NCBI GenBank assembly: GCA_015178975.1
Contig: WHVD01000151.1
Coordinates: forward strand, 62,001 to 126,000
Length of the DNA: 64,000 bases
Origin: Hysterangium stoloniferum
Taxonomy: Eukaryota > Basidiomycota > Agaricomycetes > Hysterangiales > Hysterangiaceae
Direction of reading: 5' to 3'
Made by a program: the position numbers and the translations under genes. Under the pieces are notes generated by a model. That model did no database searches. It was given only the letters and a program-made list of their open reading frames with translations, and had not been told where the DNA came from. Numbering within the stretch: the stretch's first letter is position 1; each line of letters opens with the position of its first letter. This document shows positions 1 to 11,444 of the stretch, piece after piece.

Positions 1-572
1 GTTGGAATTGGCCCAAAGATCCACAACCGCCTTTGCCTTATGTCCTACACCCGTATTGGGAGTTGAATCGACAAGAGCGTCCTGAAACATGGACCTTTGA
101 AGATGTTTGGGGTATGCATAAACCGGTCATAATCCCACAGCCCCTGGGTATGTTCTATTATTTTTGACTTATATGCGCATTTTTTCCTTATATATGCGCA
201 ATAGAACGTCTCAATATTATGAACAAGGCTTTGAAAAAGTTATATAAGGATGCAAAAGAAGGTATATCGTTGTATTTAAAGCCTAAACAATGTTTCTTAT
301 TATTTTTTAAAGTCGGGAACTTCAAAGCTTCAAACGAAAAATCCATTAATTCTCCCTTCGACTTCTCTTTCGAAATGAAGCATCCCGACAGTAAGAATAT
401 AAGATCCCAATTGAATTCTCAATTCTTGATCGACTACAAAAACAAGAAGAATCAAGCCGACTCTAGTTCCGGGTCTGAGAATCTCCCAATCCTTATTGAT
501 GTCTCAGACGATTCTGAGAACTACAAGATGCAAGGGGATTCTAGCGACAGTATTTTTGGAAATGACATCTGA
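1..572 (+). CDS. ORF-X accessory gene of a C-family retroelement, 3' part, intron-containing copy
   Basis: This is the 3' part of an unrecognised gene that sits just before the 3' LTR of a C-family element; the 5' part lies left of the window. Bases 1-147 match 54400-54546 of the complete copy at 53898-54914 with few differences. Bases 148-204 have no counterpart there, and 205-572 match again to the same TGA stop. The extra block starts GTATGT, ends ATAG and has a stop in the reading frame, so it is best read as an intron. The last 36 residues are acidic and serine-rich and contain PILIDVSDDSE, which resembles a SUMO-interaction motif. The function is unknown; I see no signal peptide or membrane segment in the visible part. 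Confidence 0.75.
148..204 (+). other. 57-nt GT-AG intron in ORF-X
   Basis: The block begins GTATGT and ends GCAATAG, and is missing to the base in the copy at 54546/54547. It is a multiple of three but contains an in-frame TGA, so retaining it would truncate the protein. A TTGAC about 35 nt before the 3' end is a possible branch site. An unrelated insertion or deletion is the alternative, but the exact splice borders argue for an intron. Confidence 0.8.
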
Positions 573-575
573 ATC

Positions 576-590
576 AAAAAAGAGAGGGGA
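576..590 (+). other. polypurine tract of the left C-family element
   Basis: A run of A and G ending AGAGAGGGGA lies three bases before the LTR start at 594. It is identical to the tract before the 3' LTR of element C (54918-54932). It would prime plus-strand DNA synthesis. Confidence 0.75.
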
Positions 591-1043
591 TTTTGTTATG
601 TATTTCTAAGTTTTTTCCAATTTTTAAACAATTTCCCCTAACAAATTGCGAAAACAAATATTCAAATGTAATTATATTGCGACGATTAAATTGTACAATA
701 TTTGTTTGATTTATCTTGAATTTATACAATTTATTTTGTATTTTTATCTAATAAATTGAGCAAATTATTGAATTTCTACTTTTTATTCTTTTTTGATTAA
801 TATGTCGGCGACTCAGCGCTTATTCACAACGCGCGAGTAATCATGTGACATTCACATGATATTTCAAACTCCGACGCTGACAAAACGCGATTTGAAATAC
901 TCGCGCATTATCAAGGCGAAATATATATATTTTTATATTATTATAATAAAATATTATATTTATAACTAACTAAAAGTAAATATAATAATTATATAATAAT
1001 ATAAAACCGGCCTGGCGTTTATTACACGGCGCGCGGGAAAATC

Positions 1044-1205
1044 GTCACAACGAGTGACAACCGTCATAACAGGTGACAGTTGTCACAAGGGCGCGCGACG
1101 GTCACAGAGGCGCGCGACGGTCACAGAGGCGCGCGACGGTCACACAGGCGCGCGACGGTCACACAGGCGCGCGACTGTCACAACACGTGACAGTCACAAG
1201 ACGCG
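1044..1205 (+). repeat. LTR-internal minisatellite, GTCAC/GTGAC type
   Basis: Four near-identical 19-20 bp units of the form GCGCGCGACGGTCACAGAG, with flanking diverged units that pair GTCAC with GTGAC. ORFs across it are low-complexity artefacts. Confidence 0.85.
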
Positions 1206-1530
1206 AAGGGTGTCATGCGCGCGCACAGGCGCGAGAGCATTATGTCATCATATATGCTACTGCAACAAAAACAGGAAACTCTCTGGAACATTCCAGTGGC
1301 TTCCAATGGAACATTAGTTAATAGGTACTAATATTAGATAGAATATTGTAGAATATTCTATAAAATTCTACAATGTTCCATTATGCCAAGAATATTCTAT
1401 AGTGTCTTAGAAGTAGTTAGAACCTTCCACAATGCTCTAGAAAATTCTAGAAAATTCTAAATGACATCACTCCTCCCAGAATGACATCATTAAATCTTCT
1501 AGAATCTTCTAAATGTCTCAGACTAAAATG

Positions 1531-1538
1531 TATATAAG
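1531..1538 (+). promoter_or_regulatory. TATA box of the C-family LTR
   Basis: TATATAAGG followed by the palindrome GGAGCTCAGCTCC. The same block recurs at 25392, 40144, 55784 and 63166 in related LTRs, which marks the likely U3/R region. Confidence 0.7.
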
Positions 1539-1624
1539 GAGCTCAGCTCCAGCCTTGAATAAAAAACCAATAAATCATATCATCACATCAACCCACCACA
1601 TCTGTGTGTGTCACTGCAGCAAGC

Positions 1625-2030
1625 AGGCTACTCCACCCCTATCTGGGCAGTTGGACATCTAATTCCACCTCTATCTGAGCTGTTGGAAACCCTTGCCACC
1701 TCTATCAGAGTTGTTGGCCCAATCAGATCCCTTGTCACCTCAATCTGAGCTGTTGACTGATCTGCTGTTCCCCTGTCACCTCAATCTGAGTTGTTGACTT
1801 TTGTTCCCCCTTGCCACTTCTTAATTGAATAGTTGGCTATCTTTTATATATTATTTCCACCTCAGTTAGAGTTGTTGGTTATCAACTAATAATATATAAA
1901 TAATCTCATACTATAGTCATCTCTTAATTGAGTACTGATTATTAGTTTTCCTTACATTGTTATTTGTAGTTTAAGACTTCAGTCACCTCTAGTTGAGTAA
2001 TTTGACTGTTTATTACATTGCAAATAATCC
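1625..2030 (+). repeat. diverged tandem repeats in the LTR leader (CACCTC...GAG type)
   Basis: Repeats of roughly 35-60 bp built on CCACCTCTATCTGAGCTGTTGG or the variant with AGTTGAG. They lie downstream of the TATA box, so they would be in the transcript. Equivalent arrays lie at 25480-26160, 48340-48600, 55870-56130 and 63255-63500. Confidence 0.7.
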
Positions 2031-2578
2031 CGTTCCTTTGTTCATTTATTGTGAATCAGTAAAGCATATTCACATAAACAAATACTGAGAATATCCTTGC
2101 AGAATCCTTAAGACTACATTAAGATCCTGATAAGTTAATATCACAGTAGACCTTGTAGGTTAGTGTAAATAAAGCATATATTAGCCAAATAGTGTTTTAT
2201 TCTATATCTAATCTTTTGACCCGTTTATAAATATTTTTACTGTTTGACAAATAGTATAAAATATATATAAACTAGCTAGCATTGAAGTTAAATCTAGCTT
2301 CGGAATCAGTAAATTGTTATTCTTATTTTAGTAGTTGTTTTTACAGAAAAAGAACAAGCTTGCACAAGCAGCTCTCAAAACCTTCTTTGCGAAGTTGGGT
2401 GCATATATTCAAGTAAACTCTTGACTTCAGGGGTTCTAAGTCTATTTAGGCTGCCACTGATTAATATCAAATACTTAAATTATTTTACCTTGTAGTGAAT
2501 TGAGTATTTGCACATTTTGATAAAGCATTGGACTCCTTTTTCGGAAAAATAGTATTAAAATAAGGCTAATACATTACA

Positions 2579-4378
2579 ATTCATCACTTCCATGATTGTT
2601 TCAGAGTCTGAAAGCCTGTATACCATGCTGAGAAGCTCTGTTTTCCGAATGAAATAGCTTGTAGGAGATTCAGTGGAGTGACCTGCTTCCCGGTAGTTTG
2701 CTTTATTAGCTCTACTTTTCTGCCGGTCAAGCCAAGACCTATTCATGTAATAAACACAAATAGCCCTTCTCAAGGTACTCCAAGAGACTGTAATCTCACG
2801 GCGGTAATCTGTTGGTAATGACCAAAACCATAAGTCGGCTTCCTTCTCAAGCCTGAGAGGGATTAATTGTCCCAACTGTTGGAATATATAGTTGCTTCGT
2901 TCAGATAGATTATTGATCTTGAATATCCATTTGGACAAAGTGTCTGGATCACCATCCCACTTGGGAATAATTTCCGGCTTCAGTTTCAAATCAAAATGAG
3001 CTTCTTGTATGCTCTTAGCACTTGTAGTATCAGGTAGCTTGGGTGGCCCCCTCATAGAATTAAATCTCCTAGGGCCACTAGGACCATTATCTCCATCATC
3101 TCCATCACCAGGAGGACCTCCTCCTCCTTGAGAGATGTTTGATTCTCCAAATAAACCTGACCTATAAGGTCTTCTATATGATGTTCTCCTATCCCTCTCA
3201 GGATCATAAGGTATATGCAACCCAAGAGGTTCTCTGACAGGCTCTTTCCGAGGAATTGTAGTTCCTAAACCTGTAGTAGTATAAGGCAATGAAGTCTGCC
3301 TTTCAGAAGGTCTTCTAGTTTGAGGCTCTTGTAATAACTCTGACAATCTTCGAGATTCTGACATATATGCAGGCAGATTATCATAAGGGGAGTGATCACT
3401 TGAATGAGGACTGCTTGTATCTTCAGAAATATGCTTCCTAGCCTCTTGGAAGCCTCGTTCTTCATGTAGAGGCACTCCCTTTTTAGTTTCATGCTTCAAA
3501 ATGCTATAATCGATTTCTTCTCCTTCAGAAGGTAATTCAAATTTTACTTCACTTGTCATTTCTTTAGGAGTTGAATGGATTATGCCTATAGGTTCATGAC
3601 TAGGTGGTTTGGAAGGTGATTCTATTTCTGGAGGAAGCTGAATCTGGCTGATCCCCTCAGACTCGACCTGGGCTGGGGAAGCCTCTTGCTCAGGTACTTC
3701 AGTTTCACCCATTGGAATTAGAGCCTTGTGAAAATATAAATATGCCAGAGTATTCTCAATCTCTTCACGATAGAGAACTGAGATAACTTCAAAGTCTTCT
3801 TGACTCCAAGCTTCTCTAGGATCATCATATGGTCCCCATTTTGGTAGTTTAGGTACTTGTATGCCTTTTGAAGTGAGTATAGGAGTTGCCTTATCAATAT
3901 GCTCTTGAAGTATCTCCTGTAATAACTCATAACATCCAGGATCTGTATGATATCCAGCCTCTTCTAAGGGCAAATCCCTATTCTCCTCACTAGGGATTCC
4001 TCCCAGTAGGTCTTCTAACAAATAGAGAACATGAGCCGCTACCTTTTCAGCCTGCTTGGGCAAAGGCCTATAGGGTAGACTATCTGTGTGTGGAATATAT
4101 CTCTTTCCAACTTTCAGGATGAGTTCTCTGCGAGGTTTATGTTGAAAGGTTGTCTCATACAATCTCCTCAATCTCACTGTGCTTGGATACAGGTAAGTAA
4201 GATCTCCTGGTCTGGCTTTATCATTCCTGAATAGATGCCTTTGTGGAGATGCAGAGAAACTGTAGACTGGAGTATCTGGAATGGTAACATTGAGATGGCG
4301 GAAATGTTGAGGAGTAGTGGTTGGTGCTGGAGAGACTAATCTCTCTGGGTGTAGTTGTATGCTAGGTGTTTTGGACAT
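2579..4378 (-). pseudogene. gag of gypsy element A, cut off by an LTR insertion
   Basis: About 600 residues read cleanly from the ATG at 4378 until the C-family LTR at 2578; the final seven residues of the open frame come from the LTR. It matches the N-terminal half of the gag of element C: a shared LNVTIP block near the start, TYLYP.TVRLRR, EDFEVISVLYREE, and WDGDPDTL.KW followed by KINNLSERS and ADLWFWSLP in the capsid-like part. The middle (about residues 215-420) is proline-, serine- and glutamate-rich and poorly conserved. The zinc knuckle and everything downstream lie beyond the insertion, left of the window. The frame itself is intact, so A was probably fairly young when hit. Confidence 0.85.
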
Positions 4379-4636
4379 AGTAGAATTATTTCTAGTCCTA
4401 CTAAGGGTAAATCGAATACTGTTAGGTGGTAAGAGAGTAGGAGTATTCGATGGAGGAATAGGTGTATTGATTTGATTCGAAGAAAGCTTTTGTAGCTTGA
4501 ATGTAACTTGATTTAGTCTTGATTTGATTTCAAAATGTTCTGGATGAAAGCCTTGGTCCAGAATATATGTGGGTTACTGAAAGATTGCTGCAACAATAGA
4601 TTGAAACAAGATCTTCCCAGAACGTCCACCAATTTT
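4379..4636 (-). other. 5' leader of element A with primer-binding site
   Basis: Between the 5' LTR and gag. On the minus strand, 4631-4616 reads TGGTGGACGTTCTGGG, identical to the site after the 5' LTR of element C (49167-49182). It begins TGG, as expected for pairing with a tRNA 3' CCA. Which tRNA is not clear; it is not the initiator-Met pattern. Confidence 0.65.
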
Positions 4637-5340
4637 TGTAGTGTATTCAGGGGATTCTCTTGGATAGCTCAATATATGCTATAGTGTCACAGAGCTTCAA
4701 CAATAAAACAAGCAAAGGTCCAGTAATTTAAATACTGATAGATTAATGAGCTGCGCTATGAAGCTTAAACAACTCAAATCAATGCTTATTTTGATTATTG
4801 AAAGGTTCAATAGAACTGTGTATGACTCTTTTAGCAAATACAAGAACTATTCCTTGAGAATAGGGGCTGGAAGCTGAATATATGCGCAGTAACTTGGCAG
4901 AGACTTGATATAAGAGCTTCGGATTCTTGTATGCTTATTTGTAACTATTAATAGTTATTTAACAAGGTGTTAAATAATTTATTAATAGAGAAAATAATTT
5001 GTATTGGATTATCTGAGTGCTTGTACTTGATTAATTCAATAAACTTAGGGCTGGGCCTTGAGTAATCTAGTATTGGCAGGGATTTCAGTAAAGATACTTA
5101 GATACTTATTAGGTTTATTATCTAATTAATAAGCCTAAAGGGTAGCTGTGAGGCAGGGGAACTTAGATGATTAGCTAAGTCCAAGAGTTGCTGACAAAGA
5201 TTCAAGATGCTGCAAGTGTAGGTGCTTGCAGTGAGTGTATCAGACTAAGGCTATTATTGTCCTTAGGATGATTAGATAAGCTGGTGCTGTGCTGCAAATA
5301 TGTGTGTGATAAGATGATTTTATTGGAAACTTAGCCCTCC

Positions 5341-5349
5341 TTATATACA
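5341..5349 (-). promoter_or_regulatory. TATA box of the element A LTR
   Basis: Minus strand TGTATATAAGGAG, the same core as in the C-family LTRs, suggesting a shared promoter design. Confidence 0.6.
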
Positions 5350-5558
5350 TTTTGATAACTCAATGATTAGCTAACTATTTAGTTTATGAGGTCATTAGTG
5401 AGATCATAATGACCTCATATTCTACTCATTATTTACCCTTTGTTTAACATGTGATTCCCCTCTCTGAGACAAGGGTTCTAAGCTTTGGCTTGAACATGAA
5501 GGTTCAAGGCCGCGGTCCCGGGGACGGAAGCAAACGATGAGTCGGCGGAACCTAATAA

Positions 5559-5678
5559 TGACTCGGGTAGTCACGTTCGTGACTTGTGTGACTCGGGTAG
5601 TCACATTCGTGACTTGTGTGACTCGGGTAGTCACATTCGTGACTTGTGTGACTCGGGTAGTCACACTCGTGACCTTTG
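5559..5678. repeat. four 30-bp tandem units with a palindromic core
   Basis: Each unit contains GTGACTCGGGTAGTCAC (first unit ATGACTCGGGTAGTCAC), an inverted repeat with a short spacer, followed by a second GTGAC in TTCGTGACTTGTG (last unit CTCGTGACCTTTG). It is the A-family version of the GTCAC/GTGAC arrays. Confidence 0.85.
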
Positions 5679-5990
5679 TGACATCCCGACACCAGAGGCT
5701 TATCTAATAAGTCACATGACTTCAAAAATGCGCAAACTGAGCTGCAGCAAGTGCCGAAAGGTAATAACTAAGTAAATAAAATATAAATAATTAGTTAAAA
5801 ATTATAATAAATTAACTAAGATATAATAGCATAATATGAGTTCATATATGCTATTATTATGCGAAGTTAAAAGGAATAGAGCCTATATTTCACAATAAAA
5901 ATATAATAAAAAATACAATAAATTCGAGAAAATATTAATAAATTCAAAGAAAATTAAGAGAAAATTATGAGATAAAGCTGATACCTCACA

Positions 5991-7475
5991 GTCTATATGT
6001 TATTTATATGCCCTTAAAATATTATGACATAAGCATTAGTATTTCCCACGCTATAAATAAACACTAATAAAATCACATTGGAAGGGTTTTGTCCCTGGTA
6101 TAAAAAAAATACAAATTAAACAATCTAGTACTTGGTATAGCCTCCCTTGGCCTTCAAAACAGCCTCAACCCTTCTAGGCATACTCTCTATCAAGTTCTGA
6201 CAAGTAGAGGCAGGGATCTTCTCCCACTCTGTCTGAACCCTCTCCCACAACTCATGAATACTCTTGGGTGCCACCCAGCCTCCTTTTGAGGTAATACCAG
6301 AGGTGTTCAATTGGATTAAGGTCAGCAGACTGAGGTGGCCATACCATGACCACAAATCCATTGCCTTTAAACCAATTGGTGGCCTTTTTGCTCTTGTATT
6401 TGGGGTCATTGTCTTGCTGAAAGATCACATCCCCTGTGTTCTTGCCATAATACTCCATAATTTCTTGAAGTTCATCTTCCATAATGCTAACATAAAGGTC
6501 AGCATCCATCCTTCCATCAATTTTGGTGGAAATCCTGGTCCTTCCCACAACATACAGCCTCACAACATCAGATTTCCTCCTCCAAACCTGATTGTACCCT
6601 CAGCCATCCTATCACTGCACCCCTCTCCTGCCCTTTTCCACACCTACTTCCTCCCATATGACTCCAAACAATTGATTTTTGTCTCATCTAACCAAACAGC
6701 CCTCTTCCAATCATCCACAGTCTAGTCCTTGTGTGCCAGAGCAGAGTCCATCCTTGCCTTCCTATGCCTCTTAGTGAGTAAAGGCCTTTTCTCTCCACCA
6801 CAGCCCTCATTCCAGCCTTCTTGAGTGCTCAATGAACAGTCTTCACTGAAATGCACTCCCCAGTCATATTTTGAAGAATTTTGGTCACCTCAGTGGCATG
6901 TTCTGCCTTCTGAGAAGTGATTTGTTAGAGGGAATAATGAATATCTGAGGGAGAAAGCTTGCATGGATGGCCACCAGGTGCTTTGGCAAGTGATGGGCAA
7001 TGGGTAAAGTGAATTCTGGATATAGTAAACAGATCTCTGCCAGTGATTGCATAGATCTGAGAAGTAGACTTGCCCTTATTGAGCAAAATGAGAACTTGGC
7101 AACCTGAGGAGGAGTAAGAGCTTTCATGGTGTAGAATATTGAGTTGTGGGGATGTTGTTGAACTAAAAAGTGAACAGCTATATATATATCTAATTTTGAC
7201 AGTCACATGATTAAACAAAACCTTATTTGCTGATAATCAATAAGGTTTTGTGTTAATCATGTGACTGAGACAAAACCCTTCCAATGTGATTTTATTATTA
7301 TTTTATTTATAGCGTGGGAAATACTAATGCTTATGTCATAATATTTTAAGGGCATATAGATAACATGTAGACCTAACCAACCATTAAATTTCAGGTCTGT
7401 GTCTACAGTGGTTCTTGAGTTATTCAAGAATCTTTGCACAACTAAAAATCATTGGAAGGGTTTTGTCCCTCACTG
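5991..7475 (-). mobile_element. Tc1-like DNA transposon, left end displaced by element A
   Basis: The right end is complete: CCCTCACTG followed by the TA target site at 7476-7477. The right inverted repeat (about 7240-7475) recurs at 5991-6105 in inverted order, but the outermost ~115 bp of the left repeat is missing. Element A is inserted inside the left repeat at 5990/5991, so the missing end should lie on the far side of A, left of the window. GTCTA (5991-5995) is the expected target duplication of A. Confidence 0.8.
6125..7130 (-). pseudogene. Tc1-like transposase, decayed
   Basis: An N-terminal helix-turn-helix part is readable near 7130-6930 (ILLNKGKSTSQI..ITGRDLFTISR). The catalytic part is readable near 6560-6125, with QQDNDPKY (second Asp), NPIEHLW (third acidic residue) and the C-terminal ESMPRRVEAVLKAKGG. 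These pieces lie in different frames with stops between them, so no full protein can be made. It is similar to, but distinct from, the transposase at 27535-28551. Confidence 0.8.
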
Positions 7476-7477
7476 TA

Positions 7478-7896
7478 AGAGAGATAACCAGTGAGAGACT
7501 GGATATCTAAATAGAATGAGAACAGTGCGAGTCGACTACAGTGTCCACTAGTGCAAACACCTGAGTGAGGGACTTGACCTTTGTGGTTCGAGTCCAGAAA
7601 CTATTAGTAAGTTAAAAGACACTACCTTTATAGGTAGCTGAGATGTTACCCTTGACATCTCTCGCTATTTGACATCTGGGTCGCTACGAGGTGGTGTCTG
7701 TTGGGTAAAAAAGGTCTGAGTTTCTATTTGGCACCAAGTGCACCCATAAGTATACACAAAGCTTCAAACTAAAGAATTAACAGTATGCTCGAAAGGCATA
7801 ACAAATAAAAGAAGGAAATAAAAAAGGTAGATAATAAAGTAATATAATGTATCTAATATTCAACGGTCTGATCATGATGTATGCATACCCTTCACA
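7478..7896 (-). mobile_element. E-type LTR, partial
   Basis: It matches the 3' LTR of element E from the inner third to the end ACCCTTCACA. The missing part would lie beyond the Tc1-like element that split it, outside the window. Confidence 0.75.
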
Positions 7897-8564
7897 CAAG
7901 TGTATTGTTCAGGCCCATTGTGACAGTTATAGAATTGCATTGGAATACTCACCAGGTCACCAAACCATTAACTTGGTGACAGATGCTTGTTTAACAGGTG
8001 CAAGTGGCATTCTCAGTCAAGGTGAAGATCTTAGCACTGCCACAGTAGTGTCATTCTGGTCAGGGAAGTTCAACTCGGCTCAAGAGAACTATCCTGTTAA
8101 TGAACGGTTGTTGTTCTATAATGGAATCATTGAAACAATTTTGTTCACAACTGTTGGGGGTAAAATTTTGAATCTGTACTGACCATAAGGGGATAGAATA
8201 TATACTTATGCAGAAGAACTTGTCTCTGAGACAGACATGTTGGCTGGATCTTTTAAATGAGTTAAACTTTGAGATTCACTATATCCCTGGAAAGTCAAAT
8301 ACTTTTGCCAATGCACTATCAAGAATGTATAGTGATGAGCCCTTGGGTACTATTAGGGCTGAATCGGAGTATGTAGCTGACATTCCAGGGATGGAAGAGG
8401 ATACACAAGGGGTGCACTACATTTCAGGGGTACCTGGCTTCAACAGTGTGTCGACACCACTGTATACAGGGTCCGCAGCATTAGCATTGGGGGAAGCACC
8501 AAGGCAGTCAGGAAGGTTGGCCACTCGAACACATCCATCACATGCAACACTTGCAGGGTTGTAA
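7897..8564 (+). pseudogene. RNase H fragment of another gypsy lineage
   Basis: The first frame contains VTDACLTGASGILSQGED and FWSGKFNSAQENYPV, the RNase H core of a common fungal gypsy lineage. A second frame continues with SLRQ..WLDLL and IHYIPGKSN..ANALSR. The frames are offset, with stops near 8180, so the copy is dead. It differs clearly from the RNase H of A-E and has no recognisable ends. Confidence 0.75.
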
Positions 8565-8565
8565 G

Positions 8566-8855
8566 TTGTGCGCTGATATGATGCTGTGATACTGACCTAG
8601 CCAAGCTGTTACTGTTGTAGGCATGGACGGATACCTCATCCTATAATCCTTCATGGCAGTGGCAACTTCGTTCCTCGAGATTCGCAAAGCATAATACATG
8701 TCCCACTGCTCATCGATGGGTTCCTCATAAAGTGGTTGGCCATAGTGTTTGAGCATAGCTTGTCTCGGTGGGAAGACCAGGGGATTCTTCACAAAGATGT
8801 GAGCATTTTGCCTTTCCAAGGGACTCGACTGCTTGAAGTTCGAGTTACCTTCCAT
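8566..8855 (-). pseudogene. gag N-terminus of an E/B-type gypsy element (element G)
   Basis: FPPRQAMLKHYG, EPIDEQWDMYY and VTAWLGQYHSI align with the gag N-terminal region of elements E and B (there VILKQF.GGHMIYAQPIDVQWDMYY and VAVWLGRYQAI). Only about 100 residues remain. A leader with a primer-binding site and an LTR follow to the right, so the orientation is minus. Confidence 0.7.
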
Positions 8856-8979
8856 TTGACCAGATTCGCAATGCTCAGTGTGCGGGGAGTTCCAGACAGC
8901 CTTTTGTACTTAGAATTTGATAGTTGAATATAAAAAGATTTTCTTCGTAGGGAAAGAACGGTCCGGCCTGGATCACCAC

Positions 8980-9453
8980 TGTGAAGAGTGGCGGAAGTTC
9001 TGACCATTCTATATACAAAGAAATGAGTAGAAAGGAAGGATATTGACCTATTCGGTGCAATATAAGAGAAAGTGAGAGAAAGAGCATGAGATGACGAAGG
9101 AGTCAACGAGTGCGATGGTTCGAGTGGAGGCCTCGACTGTTATAGTTCAAGGCCAGAAGTACTCAGTAGTTCAGATAATGCTACCTATGTGGTAGCTGAC
9201 ACGTTACCCTGATCACCGCTCGTAGTAGACCTAGTTTGTGTCTTACGAGTGGTGGTTCTTGGGTTAAAGTGTGTCTGTGTTCTATTTGGTGCCAAGTGCA
9301 CCCACAAGTATACACAATGCTTCGAACTAATGAAATATGCAATATTCAAAGAATATAAAAGATAGAAAAATATAAATAAAATGTGTAAAATATAAATGAA
9401 ATAAAAGGAGTGTTTTACCACAATGAAACTGTGGTAAAAGCATACTCCTCACA
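8980..9453 (-). mobile_element. 5' LTR of element G (474 bp)
   Basis: On the plus strand it runs from TGTGAAGAGTGGCGG to CATACTCCTCACA. The adjacent 8960-8978 reads, on the minus strand, TGGTGATCCAGGCCGGACC, nearly the same primer-binding site as in E and B. It is inserted in a B-type LTR, whose remainder starts at 9454. Confidence 0.65.
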
Positions 9454-9709
9454 GTCTGTGATGGTTGATATGATACCCCAATCACAACTTGCAGGACACT
9501 AAGTGGGTGTCTAGGCAAGTCGTGGTTATGGGGTAAAAAGTGTCTGAGTTTTAACTATAGGTGCTAAAGTACATAGGTCTAGGGCGTATGCACCCACAAG
9601 AGTCTATGTACCATAGGATTACATAGATCATTGAAATAATAATTGAAATATATGTAGTGTGGACCCATCCAGGCTATATTTTGGAATATATTTCATGGTA
9701 CCTCTCACA
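9454..9709 (-). mobile_element. B-type LTR fragment
   Basis: It matches the B LTR from GTCTGTGATGG (29564 onward) to its end ACCTCTCACA. The rest is missing or displaced to the left of element G. It abuts a gypsy pol fragment at 9710. Confidence 0.7.
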
Positions 9710-11225
9710 CCAGTACTCAGGCACCCCATGAGCAGCATGCCTTATTGGCTATACATGGACACTTCAGACTTCACATTAGGATTTTGTCTCCAACAAGTAC
9801 AGAAAATGACACTTTGGGACCTAAGGGATACCAAAATCTATGCCCAAGCAAAACCAGCCTTCAATCAATCTCAAGATGTGCCTGTTTTCATCATTCATTA
9901 TAAAACCAAGGAACCAGAATTCACCTGGACAGATTCCTGGGCTTTGGATTTTGATGACACTAGTGTCACCATGGAGTATGTCATCACCTATTGGAGTTGC
10001 ATGCTCAAGAAAGCCGAATGTAACTACTCAGCCATGGAATAAGAAGTGTTAGCTGCTAAAGAGGGACTAGTCCATTTCCAGCCCTTTATCGAAGGAGAAC
10101 ATATACTTCTGATCACTGACCATGCAGCATTACAATGGGCCAGATTTATGAGAATACCAATTGCTGACTGGCCACATGGGGGGCAGTATACACTGCATAC
10201 CCTGGTCTGGAAATCCTACACCAAGCAGGACAAATACACAGCAATGTTGACCCGTTGTCTAGACTACCTTGAGTACCTGATTGCACTAGTCCCACAAGAG
10301 CTGACCTATTACCAATCGTAGCAGACTCTTCCAACAGGAATGACAACAAGAAACTATGGGAGAATAAACCAGTGGAAAGAGCCATCTTCCTCACTCATCA
10401 CGAGTTAGTGGAACCTATTGGAATGATGGAAGAGGTCCTCCAAACAGAATGGGATCTTCACAACCTCCCCAGAAATGATGAGATTAATAAATCAAATTTT
10501 ACTCTCTTGAATCCCCAACTGCTTATAGAAATCAATGAGAATTATGCTAAGGAACTCCACGACAGGTACCAGAAAGATCCCACCTTCAAAAATCATTATG
10601 CCGCTGATCCCATTTCCCCAAACATAGTAGCCACCCCTTCTCACTATTTCATCAGCAAGAATAAGTTACTGTTTTTTTGAGATTTGGACTGGAAAAGTCA
10701 AATCTGTGTACCTAACAGTATGACACCAACCATACTCAAAACAATCCCTTTGAAGGAGTCCACACAGGCAGTCAACGACTCTTTCAGCTAATGAAGGACC
10801 AATTTTTCTGGCTGAGGATGTTACAGGACTGTGTGGCATACACTTGCAGCTGCAACATATGTCATAAAACCAAGGTTGATCATTCTGCTTGACAAGGAGC
10901 TCTAGGTGCCCTTAAGGCCATTTGAGGTTGTCTCAATGGACCTGATAACTGGACTGCTGCCTTCAGTAGAGGGTGCTTATTCCACCATCTTTGTCACTGT
11001 GAATAAACGTATGCATTTCTTGATTTGTGAGCCCATGACCTTGAATTTATCTGCAGAAGGATTTGCGTGAATATTTGTGAATAAGGTAGCCACTCCCTTT
11101 GGCCTACCTTCAAGGATAATCTGTGATCAAGACAAGAGATGGACCTGTAGGTTTTGGAGAGAAGTCGGCAAAGTATACAGAAGTGCGCTTGCAGTATCCT
11201 CATCCCACCATCCTCAGACAGATGG
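9710..11225 (+). pseudogene. B/E-type gypsy pol fragment (RNase H to integrase)
   Basis: It reads PVLRHP..MPYWLYMDTSDF (RNase H), then VLAAKEGLVHFQPFIEGEHILLITDHAALQWA, a linker, and integrase pieces ending at CDQDKRWTCRFWREV and SSSHHPQTDG. It is closest to element B. Stops and shifts are frequent (for example at 10040, 10319 and 10678). It is cut at 11225 by an A-type LTR inside the integrase HHPQTDG motif. Confidence 0.85.
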
Positions 11226-11444
11226 TGTGAGGTATCAGCATTATCTCATAAAGTTTTTTTAATTTTCTTTGAATTATTTAATATTTTCTCAAATTTATTG
11301 TATTTTTATTATATTTCTATTGTGAAATATAAGGCCTAGTTCCTTTTAACTTCACATAATAATAGCATATATGAGTTAATTTATTATAATTTTTAACTAA
11401 TTATTTATATTTTATTTACTTAGTTGTTGCTTTTTGACACATTG
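11226..11444 (+). mobile_element. A-type LTR, 5' fragment
   Basis: It starts TGTGAGGTATCAGC and is the inverted counterpart of about 5770-5990, with scattered differences. It is interrupted after 219 bp by a C-family LTR; its continuation is not found at 26714, where it would be expected. Confidence 0.75.

Larger units (their letters stand above)
594..2578 (+). mobile_element. 3' LTR of a C-family Ty3/gypsy element (1985 bp)
   Basis: The LTR starts TGTTATGTATTTC and ends AATACATTACA. Its first ~430 bp and last ~520 bp are nearly the same as the LTRs of element C. The middle differs and holds a GTCAC/GTGAC minisatellite, a TATA box and a CACCTC/GAG repeat. It interrupts the gag gene of element A at 2578/2579. 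The matching target duplication would lie left of the window, so it cannot be checked. Confidence 0.85.
4637..5990 (-). mobile_element. 5' LTR of element A (1354 bp)
   Basis: On the minus strand it starts TGTGAGGTATCAGC and ends ACACTACA, directly before the primer-binding site. The right edge is defined by the abrupt return to Tc1-like sequence at 5991 and by a second copy of the LTR start at 11226. It contains a 30-bp tandem array (5559-5678) and a TATA block. Confidence 0.8.

Noticed and set aside
2555-2578. Last seven residues and stop of the A gag frame as a genuine C-terminus
   Set aside because: They are encoded by the inserted LTR; sister gag continues differently.
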